Source of the DNA: Limnomonas spitsbergensis
Lineage: Eukaryota > Chlorophyta > Chlorophyceae > Chlamydomonadales
NCBI GenBank assembly: GCA_037349105.1
Contig: JAYJMM010000123.1
Coordinates: 4,340,001-4,404,000, forward strand
Direction: 5' to 3'
DNA: 64,000 nucleotides
Positions 56,641-64,000 of the stretch are shown piece after piece. A model generated the notes under the pieces. It worked only from the letters and a program-made list of their open reading frames with translations, was not told the origin of the DNA and did not search any database. Both the position numbers and the translations under genes were made by a program. How positions within the stretch are numbered: the stretch's first letter is position 1; each line of letters starts with the position of its first letter.

Positions 56641-57499
56641 CTAGCAGGCAGGTAAGAAACAGACGACGATCGAGGTGTTTGGCAAGGCATTTAAGGTCGG
56701 CGGGTTCTTTAGATTTCTGAAATCATATGGTTTGAACAGGTGAAGGGTAAATGCTCATCACGGTCTTTGTGCAGGAAAGATAGGCCTGCTTGGCACTCCT
56801 TCGCAGCCTCGCTGCCCCAGCCAAAGCTCACCTGATGCCGATGCAGATATTTGACTCCCACGGCCACTTGACGCAGCAGGTTCCACACCATGTTGTACGG
56901 CATGCCTGTGCGTTTATGCTCTGCAAGTTCTGTGCTGAGCACGCGCGGTATGTACTTGAGAATGAGGTAGATCCTGCAGTGAAAAGTAGATAGGGGGGTG
57001 CACATTTGAGGGAGTTGTGACAGCAGCTGGAGGTCAGGGGCAGAATCTAAAAAAGGGGCACATGCAGCCTTGCCTAGGTGGAGAAAATGAGTGATGCACG
57101 CCGGCAGCCTGAGCGAGGAAGACACAGGGCAGGGTGAGTGGGAACAGGGTGGCACAATCAAAGGCTAAACCTCTGCTGTATCGTGCAGCCTTGGTAGTAC
57201 AATCTATCCAGCGGAACCTGAGTTGTAACGTGCTATCTCCAGTGGGCATGGCAGTATGGCACGATCGACACGAGTGACTCATTGGCGGCGCACACATAGC
57301 GTGGTGTGAAGGACGCAATGTGAAGTTTTTACAGTCCACCAGAGCAGAACATTTGATGCATGGGACGTGTGCCCATAAACCGGTACAGGCACTTGATACA
57401 CTAGGACAGTAAGTAAATTTCAAGTGCACTGATCTGATATGAAACTACACTCTGCACCAGCCCCCTGTACAGCCAGAGAGCGCAATTGTTTGTCCACCC

Positions 57500-57910
57500 T
57501 TGACACTGGCGTTCCCATGCATCGCACCAATGGCGGAGCCCACACCCACACCGGCGCCTGCACCCGCATGCAGTCGCCCCACTGCTACCTGCTCGCCTGG
57601 CCTCCAATGCGCTCCCACCAGAGGCACTGCTCCCGCTGCAGACATGATCATGCAGGAGGCCTGCAACGTGCTGCAGCAGCCATCGTTGGATGCGCAGCTA
57701 AGAGCTCTGCAAGCCCTGGTACAAAATCCGCTGTTGCCAGCAGCAGTTGCGCAGGTGGTCTGTGCAGCATGAGCAGCAGCAACAGCATGAACAACAGCAC
57801 AAGATGCAACAACAGCAGCCGCAACAACAACAGCTGGAGCACTCAACATTGTTTCATCGCAGGCAGCAGATCATGTCGCATGTGGACAGCATGCTGCAGA
57901 TGGGAACTTA
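57500..57910 (+). CDS. Glutamine-rich protein fragment with an apparent frame break
   Basis: One frame (57500-57754) reads a Pro/Ala-rich start and then EACNVLQQPSLDAQLRALQ and ALVQNPLLPAAVAQ. Another frame, from 57768 to the TAA near 57911, reads HEQQQQHEQQHKMQQQQ and RRQQIMSHVDSMLQMGT. The two join in sense if 13 bases (57755-57767, GT...AG) are skipped, far too short for a spliceosomal intron. This may be a 13-base insertion, or an upstream donor may be used. Q-rich proteins of this kind are often transcription or RNA factors, but no domain is recognised. Confidence 0.35.
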
Positions 57911-57929
57911 ATGTACTTGGCCAGCATGG

Positions 57930-58790
57930 TTTAAGGGTGCTGCTTTAGGGTGCTGCATGGGGGACGGGGGGGCTGCTTTATGTGTGTTGTATGGCATGGC
58001 GAGGCGCTGGTTTAAGCGTGTTGCATGGGAGGGCCAGGCACTGAATAGTGAGGGGGCGCTGTCACTGTTTCCTGTGGCCCTCAGCCTGTTTGTGTCACTC
58101 TGATGAAACCCCACCCACCTCACATCATGGGCACAGAGGATAGAGGGCTGTCTGAGCAGGACAAGAGGGCTCTCGCTGTTGCAAGCAGGGATTGCAGGCC
58201 TAGGGATCAGCAGGGTTGCTGACTTGATACTGGGATGGGATGTTCTTGGCCGTGCATCTATGGTTGTAGCACGAGATGGGGAAGGCTTTACGACACGTTG
58301 TGTTGTATTGCAAAGCCTCGCATCGGCGTCTGTGCGACATGTACAGGCTGGAAGCCCATAACAGCAAAACTTGCCGCCCCTGAGCGCGATGAAGCAAAAC
58401 ACAATACCATTGCTCCGGTCTATTATTCAAGAGCCCATTTTGATGGACAAATCTTCGCGTACGGCAACACAGTAGATGAAAGAGCCCATTTTGAAGTACA
58501 AACCGACAGCAACCGACACGTCTTCAACCAGTCATCGCTGGCCAACGCTCGTCACCACGACCTCGTAGTAATATTAACTTCTACATCGCTGGTTTATTAA
58601 GCTGCAAGTTTCTATTACTATTATATCATATCGAGTGGAACAGCGAGAGGAAACCGTGAGCCAGAGAGTGAACTGCGATGACTGGCAGGGAGCGTGCCTG
58701 TTACTGCTGACAGCTGGGATTCAAACAGTGTTCACACTCCTCACACTCGGCACTGCCAGCCGATACTGGTCAATGCCCGCGGCCCGCCCG
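57930..58790. other. No gene seen
   Basis: A short direct repeat, AAAGAGCCCATTTTGA and AAGAGCCCATTTTGA, occurs at about 58430 and 58480. Otherwise nothing is recognised on either strand. Confidence 0.4.
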
Positions 58791-58801
58791 CGTCCCTGTG
58801 A

Positions 58802-59352
58802 CAGCACGTTTCCGACTGGGACCTGGGAAAAATCGTGTACGACGGTCTTATGGTCTTCGGGAATGTTCCCAGGTGGGTGTTTCTGCAAACAACCCGGAGT
58901 CAGACACCGGAAAGTGAGGCCGCGTAATCTTGCGTGGTTCAGGGTTTACTGCGATATTGCCGAATGTGTGCATATAAGTTATCTGCGCTGTTGCTTCTGC
59001 TTCTGCTGCTGATGATAATGATGATGATAGGGATGACTCGCTCGCGTAGTGAGCAAGGCCGAGGCGGCCCGCGGCCTTTCTGCAGGGCCGCCCCCATCAC
59101 TACCGCCCGATAAGTTCATGGGAAGAAAAATGCGGCGATTCTTATTAGTAAATAAAAGCCATTTTAAAACTTCTCCAGTCCCTTGGTCTTTCCGGGGAGG
59201 GGGGGGGTCCCCGGAAAAACAAGAGACGTACTGTACGACTCCGAATCTTGGTGGTCTTAAGGGACTGGGAACTTTCCCAGGTCAGGCGTTTCAGTTCAAA
59301 ATGACCCGGAAACAACCCGGAAAGTTCCCAGGTCCCAGTCGGAAACGTGCTG
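58802..59352. mobile_element. 551-bp inverted-repeat element (MITE) with 3-bp target duplication
   Basis: The terminal inverted repeats are 28 bp and perfect: CAGCACGTTTCCGACTGGGA (and onward) at 58802-58829, complementary to 59325-59352. TGA flanks both ends (58799-58801 and 59353-59355), as expected for a 3-bp target duplication. Subterminal CCTGGGAA/TTCCCAGG and ACCCGG motifs recur inside. No transposase is encoded. PIF/Harbinger and CACTA-type elements both make 3-bp duplications; the family cannot be settled from the ends alone. Confidence 0.85.
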
Positions 59353-59599
59353 TGAGTATGCAATCATAGCCGCTTCATCGCATGCATATTTTTGCCTCTA
59401 CACTGCATTGTATGGGGATATTCCTAACACTATTTTCCCATTTAGTGGAACAACGAGGGAAAACAGCGAGCCAGCGAGTCAGCAACACATCTTCCGGGAC
59501 GACGCGAGGAATGTGAAGTCGAAACCGTCGTCGTCATCGGGCGTTGCTGCTTCCACCCAATTTGAATCTGTACGAAAATTTCCTACAAGCGAGGCGCAT

Positions 59600-60300
59600 T
59601 AAGGCCAGTTATTTCATCTCAAATGATCAAGACGTGCTAATTAAGTGCAACTCAATACCCAGGCCCTAAGCTGAAGATGTGGCTGAGTTCGGCCCGGAGC
59701 CCTAGAAGCCCTATAAGACCCTATACGGTAAGCCCTAAGCTGAGGGTGTGGCAGAGTTCGACCCGGAAAACGAGCCCATGTCTACTTAGCAATCAACCTG
59801 GCTCAACGACATGAGTGGGCGTCTTGCCAGCAGATATAGCTGGCTTGACCTGCGCCCAAGCCATCGACCTTATTATTGATCAGAAGAAGGATGCGTTCAA
59901 TGCCTTGCCAATGCCAAGCTGTGTCATGAGGGCTCCAGGCCAGCTTCTGGGAGACAGCGCCTTAAGGCACACACACTTGGTCTGACGTTGCCACCAGGTG
60001 AATATTGTAATAAATGGTAATTTACCAGCCCCTTATCTTCCTGCCCTGCCCTGCCAATTTAGTGCCAATTTACCAGTCAATTTACTCCCTCTTAATTTAC
60101 CTGCTAATTCACCTGCAAATGTACCATGCCCCTTAATTTACCTGTTAATTTAAAGTGCTTCTTAATTTATCTGCCAAGTTACCATGCCCCTTAATTTACC
60201 TGCAAATTTACCTGTGAATTAGCAGCTCCTTAAATACCGGTAAATGCACTTTTTCAATTACCTGTTAATAAAAAAGCCTTGATTTACTTGCTCAATTTTC
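59600..60300. repeat. AT-rich degenerate repeat in an otherwise empty stretch
   Basis: 59600-59990 holds a short duplication (CCCTAAGCTGA near 59666 and 59732, each followed by TGTGGC and GAGTTCG). From 60000 to 60300, strings like TTAATTTACCTGCNAATTTACC recur about ten times with irregular spacing. Confidence 0.7.
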
Positions 60301-60344
60301 TGCTCAGTAACCTGCTAAAATTAACAAACCATTTACCTGCCCAT

Positions 60345-60572
60345 TTATGCTCTGGTGTTGCAATTTTGGAGGCCAAGGAGCTGATAAGTGACCACATCCT
60401 GGTGCAGGGTGTGCTGAACAAGTCAGATGACGTCCCCCCTACGGAGCCGCAACTCGCCGTCTTACGAAGACGGTTGGGCGACAGATTTTTTATGCCCCCA
60501 AGCAAGGCTGCAGCCTTAGCCCTTATGTCCAGTACCGTAGTACCGGATAGGGTTCGCGCACCCCGGATTTGA
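60345..60572 (+). CDS. Possible exon fragment, unidentified
   Basis: The frame reads ILEAKELISDHILVQGVLN, then VPPTEPQLAVLRRRLGDRFF. This looks protein-like, but the frame ends in family C repeat sequence and has no start or splice site that I trust. Confidence 0.25.
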   Translation, partial: LCSGVAILEAKELISDHILVQGVLNKSDDVPPTEPQLAVLRRRLGDRFFMPPSKAAALALMSSTVVPDRVRAPRI

Positions 60573-60990
60573 GTATTTTAGCAAATCGTCCGCGCAGCAA
60601 GATGAGCTATGTGTCCGCACAGCGTATTTACCACGCAACAGCCATTTGTGAAAATAATTTTATTCCTGAGCGCGCCCTTCAGGTCTAATTAATAAAGCAA
60701 CAAACAAACAAACTTCGCGCAGGGCAAGTACCGCTGACGACAGGCCTGGGTCGTGTGTTTTCCATCAGAAGAAGAGGCCGACTGCCCTGAACTGAACACC
60801 CCTGCTAGATAGTGCTGCTACATAGTCAACAGTAGCGTTAATTATGCTGATATTTTTATATTTTGTACCGGAAATTAGTCCGCGCACCCCCTCAAATGGA
60901 TTTTTGGCCAGTGACTACCAAGTTCGCGCATCATGAATTCTTGAATTATTTTTGGGGTTGCGCGAACACGACCGTATGCACCGTAATTTA
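60525..60990. repeat. Dispersed repeat family C
   Basis: GTACCGGATAGGGTTCGCGC at 60539 and TGTACCGGAAATTAGTCCGC at 60864 match the family C core at 41860-41880. AT-rich interiors and CGCGCAGC strings follow. Confidence 0.55.
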
Positions 60991-61971
60991 ACGCGGAGTG
61001 AAACCGGTTCTACAGTATGACAGTCTCAGCCGCCTCTGCTGCACAAGATAAACCTGCAACTGCAGCCCAGCTGATGTATATCCTCGGCCTCCTCCAAGGC
61101 TTGAACAAGGGTATAGCTCAGGTCAGGCACGTGCTTTGTGACACATTTTGCAATTGAGCTTCAACTAGCTAAGTGGCTAGGCCTATCATGCTTATGCAGT
61201 AAGCATTGTTCAAGAATGGTGCAATTGCATCTCATTTGTGCATCCCACTATATTGCCCCGCTTGGATAGACTTGCAATCATGATCTTGGCCATTTTGGTC
61301 TCGATTTTGGTTTCCATTTGATGATGTGGCCTATTTTGTAGTTTGCTCTCACATGTTTGCTAGTTGCTCTCCACTTTTTAGTTTCCTTTTTACAGACATT
61401 ATTGTACTTTATTCCCCCCAAACCCACGTCCATTTTTGATCATGCAATGCTGTTAATTAAGACATTTAATCCAAAGCAGGCTGCATACAACCGATTTGTG
61501 GACAGTGATTCAACCACAGCCCATGTAAGCCCAGCAGCTAATTACACAGTTGAAGCGAATGGCTGATAAGAACAAAGTTGCTAGGAACCGTGGCTAGGTT
61601 TAGAGGCCTATGATAGTCATTATCTGTTGGTTGTCCTTCTTGCCATTGTGAGTATTGTGAGTTTTGTGACATTTTAGTGTTTGAGTGTTTGACACAATAA
61701 TCAGTGAACTTTGGGAGTATCTCGCCTTCCCCCAGCCGTACGCGTGCCGTACGCCTGCTTGCGCCTTCGTGTGAGTGGCTGGGGGGCGGGTGTGAGTAGT
61801 AGTGATTTACCGATTTAGCCTAATTCACTACTCGGGTGTTGCAAGTTACTGTCGGAATATAGCATATCGAACCCTCGGGGTACAGGCCCACAATGAAATT
61901 TGCTTTCAATGAACGCAATGTTTAGTAATATAATTAAGAGATCGTAATTTATTGATCCCGATGCATGTCGA
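60991..61971. other. No gene seen
   Basis: AT-rich DNA with short frames only. CGTACGCGTGCCGTACGC near 61738 is a small near-palindrome. Confidence 0.4.
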
Positions 61972-62944
61972 CTAGGCGTTCAGAAACACAGGCCCGGGAG
62001 TCGCGTTGTTGACACTGGGCAACGTCGTCAGGAGGGCGACCTTGCTCATGCATCCAGCCTTAGTGAGAAGCAGCAGCTTGTCGAAGCCTGCCTGGTTGTC
62101 GCGGATGAGCTGCGGGAGCTCGTCCGCCTTCGTCACGTCTAGAGTCGCTGGCAGCAGGATCCGAGTGTTCAAGATTGCCAGCCACTGTTGCATTGTGTTC
62201 GCCCAGTCGTCGTCACGCATCACCAGATAGACTTTGGTGGTTTGCGGCAGGTACTGCATGAGCAGCATGCTCGAGCACTGGCTGGTCTGCAGTGTCAGCT
62301 GGCACTGAGCGAAGGTGCTGGGATGGCTTCCCACCCATCGAATTGAGGCTGGTATGCCCAGGTGCTGTCACTGGGGCCATTGTAGTGCTTGAAGAGGCAG
62401 GGTGTCTTGAACTCCACCGGCACCCGCAACTGCTGTCCTCCTGCTCCGCAGCATGCCGGAATGGCATCTAGTGAGGCACCATGCGAGGCAGGGCCTCCAG
62501 CTGCACGCCTTGGCTGACAGAGGGCTGCAGACTGGAGACGTCCAGCTGTTGAAAGCTGCACTCATGCACCTCTACAGTAGAGAAATTCTCAAACTGCGGG
62601 ATGCGGTGGAATGATGGGGGACCACCGAGGAAGACTGCCAGCATGTTGCCCTCGTGTGCGAGCCCCCATTGCATGGCGATGGAGCCAGGGGACTGCGCGG
62701 AAGGCTCTGTGCTGACAAGCTCCCTGATTGCTGCTGCACTTGCTGTCCCTGCAGATGTCTTCCATGTCAAGCCCAAGACCTTGGCCGACGCTGGCTGGAG
62801 GAAGCCAGCCACTGCCGCCAGCCTCGATGCTGTCACAACGATGAGCCGCAGCTGGAACCACCCTGGTGAGAGCTGCTGGGGGAGCTGTTGGAGCTTCCGG
62901 TAGCTGTTCTGGCTCCGCAACAGCTCCATGTCAAAGCTGCCCAT
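61972..62944 (-). pseudogene. YqaJ-like nuclease (lambda-exonuclease fold), frame-broken
   Basis: The minus strand reads IVVTASRLAAVAGFL, then AMQWGLAHEGNMLAVFL, which fits the first YqaJ motifs (T.SR and WG..HE). After a frame change near 62490 it gives GASLDAIPACCGAGG and VPVEFKTP, the G.S.D and E.K metal-site motifs. After a second change near 62330 it gives TFAQCQLTLQTSQCSSMLLM and the strand TTKVYLVMRDDDW, which fits the late Gln helix and final strands. These enzymes are 5'-3' exonucleases used in recombination. It lies directly downstream of transposase sequence on the same strand, so it may be its C-terminal module or a partner gene. The two frame changes suggest decay, though introns are not excluded. 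Confidence 0.62.
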
Positions 62945-63189
62945 CTTGAAATCAGGGTGTATGCCGACGAGGCGCGTTTTTGGACCGCGACTGGAAGCTG
63001 GGGGAGAGGAGTTTGCCTTGTTGCCAGAGCAAGCTATGTGTGGTCCGCGTGCGGGTGGGATGTTTTGACTGTCTGCCTCCGCCAGTGATTAGCTTGTTAC
63101 CTCAAAAAATATGTTTTCAGAATGTTCCAAAACTTTAGCCCAGCAAGGAGCTGTAAGATATAGCCACATTCCTGAGTTCATTTTTTCAT

Positions 63190-64000
63190 AAAAAAGGCAT
63201 ACCTGAGCAATGACTCGAGCCTCTTGCTGTCCGCCCTGCAGTTCAGGAACATGCGCTTCAGCACCCGGTTCAGAGACTCCTGCGAGAAAAACATAAAATA
63301 ATAATTAAGTAGACATGATTGGTAGTGTGCATGATGCATATAGTGGGCGGATGTCACACCTGGTGGTTGTTGGTGTCGATGCCCCCGTGGTACGCCTGGC
63401 GGTAGCATGCAGCCCACTGGTGTGCGCAAGGCCACCAGTGCTCCTTAAGTTAGTGCTGCAGCTTGAGGTTGCTGGTGTAGTCGGGGCTGGCCCTGAACAG
63501 CTGCAGACTGCTCGTGAACGTGTTGATGCTCCCCACCCTGGCCAGGGCGGTGAGGCTTGCGAAGACAGGCTTCCTACGGGCTACTGGGACGCCCATCTCA
63601 GTCTTCACGATGTTCCGCCACCAGGCCTGCAGCCAAGTAGAAATTGTGAATAAGAAATAGCCATGGCCTCCTCCTCACAACCCTCCCCCACAAACCTGCA
63701 GGCGGTGGAAGTCGCAGAGCAGCACCGCCGTGCCGTCCTCGCCAAACACCTCGTTCACCGCATTCTCTTCCTTGGCGCCTTGTCGAGCATGAAATACTTC
63801 GGCTTCCACGCGGGGTTCCAGACCCGAAGGACTTTCAGCAGCGCCTCGGCAATGGAGGTGCCCGTCTTGTGCTCGGGGAAGAACATGGCCACTGGGTGAG
63901 TATGCCCGTGGTTGTCCACCACGGTGATGATGAAGAAGGGGAGATTCCACTTGCACACCTGGCAGGGGGGGGGAGGGGTCAGAGCCATGTTGGGCAAGGC
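63190..64000 (-). pseudogene. MULE-type transposase, partial at the window edge
   Basis: The first visible exon reads FFIITVVDNHGHTHPVAMFF (first catalytic Asp), then WNPAWKPKYFMLDKA (second Asp). A one-base loss near 63778 shifts to KEENAVNEVFGED and LLCDFHRLQ. The next exon, after CTTGGCTGCAG, reads AWWRNIVKTEMGVPVARRKP and later HGGIDTNNHQ; an in-frame TAA lies between them near 63450. The third exon, after TCTCGCAG, reads ESLNRVLKRMFLNCRADSKR. The D...D pattern, the CDFH..AWWR block and the TNN..ES.N..LK block are typical of Mutator-like transposases with a downstream SWIM finger. The gene starts beyond position 64000. Confidence 0.72.

Larger units (their letters stand above)
53223..56973 (-). 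pseudogene. MAPK-like (CMGC) protein kinase interrupted by stop codons
   Basis: Exons: 56973-56832 (IYLILKYIPRVLSTELAEHK ending YLHRHQ), 56640-56515 (IIQRDLKPSNMI and IIDLGLACKT), 55793-55721 (TRWYRAPELL, DIWAVG), 55525-55455 (AAEMLIGRPLLRG), 55035-54917 and 54672-53223 (C-lobe end PDPLRWPTAEELLKRL, then a long Ser/Thr/Ala-rich tail). The order and the T.YVQTRWYRAPE context fit a MAPK or related CMGC kinase. The phases agree, yet three in-frame stops occur: TAA at 56553-56551 in the activation segment, TAG at 54620-54618 in the C-lobe and TGA at 53876-53874 in the tail. Gln replaces His in the HRD motif and Leu replaces Phe in DFG. No N-lobe was found upstream. It is probably a young pseudogene, or a gene rescued by alternative exons. 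Confidence 0.7.

Noticed and set aside
53223..64000. Alternative genetic code with TAA/TAG read as glutamine
   Set aside because: In-frame TAG and TAA occur in the kinase and transposase remnants, but the well-supported J-protein and 70-residue membrane protein genes end at TAA and the M20 peptidase at TAG, at the expected lengths. Decay explains the in-frame stops better.

Overview
The window looks like nuclear DNA of a green alga (chlorophyte or a close relative). Genes are split by many introns with good GTGAGY/GTAAGY donors and pyrimidine-tract/CAG acceptors. The recognisable genes are eukaryotic: a type II J-protein, a plant-type cyclic phosphodiesterase, a PB1-domain Raf-like kinase, a PM20D1-type M20 peptidase and a MAPK-like kinase. 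Intergenic space is full of retroelement, DNA-transposon and satellite debris. I rebuilt exons by hand from reading frame, splice consensus and phase; in four genes the exons sum to a whole number of codons. The species cannot be named from this sequence.

Layout. 0-2.7 kb: short tandem repeats and a possible 3' gene end. 2.7-7.3 kb (minus): an unidentified gene with duplicated exons and a long 24-residue repeat tail. 7.6-11.3 kb (plus): debris of an LTR retroelement that carried a cytosine-5 DNA methyltransferase, an integrase and a PHD finger, followed by two identical 230-bp direct repeats. 11.7 kb: a LINE tail. 13.2-13.6 kb (minus): a 70-residue membrane protein. 15.8-20.4 kb (minus): DNAJB-like chaperone. 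21.1-25.8 kb (plus): 2H cyclic phosphodiesterase. 29.7-35.3 kb (minus): PB1 plus Raf-like kinase. 36.1 kb (plus): PB1-like exon. 39.4-51.0 kb (minus): M20 peptidase. 53.2-57.0 kb (minus): MAPK-like kinase interrupted by stop codons. 57.5 kb (plus): glutamine-rich ORF. 58.8-59.35 kb: an intact short inverted-repeat element. 62-64 kb (minus): decayed MULE transposase and YqaJ-type nuclease.

The most striking signal recurs across genes. In five unrelated genes, short stretches that straddle an exon/intron border have been tandemly duplicated. The cyclic phosphodiesterase carries 18 extra splice donors at an exact 107-bp period. The M20 peptidase carries about 46 extra splice acceptors at a 60-bp period, plus three copies of another exon end. 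The MAPK-like gene has three copies of an activation-loop exon end, also at 107 bp. The unidentified minus gene has exon copies about 291 bp apart. The J-protein intron has three decayed copies. This suggests one local mechanism that multiplies splice sites and builds intron satellites from exon edges.
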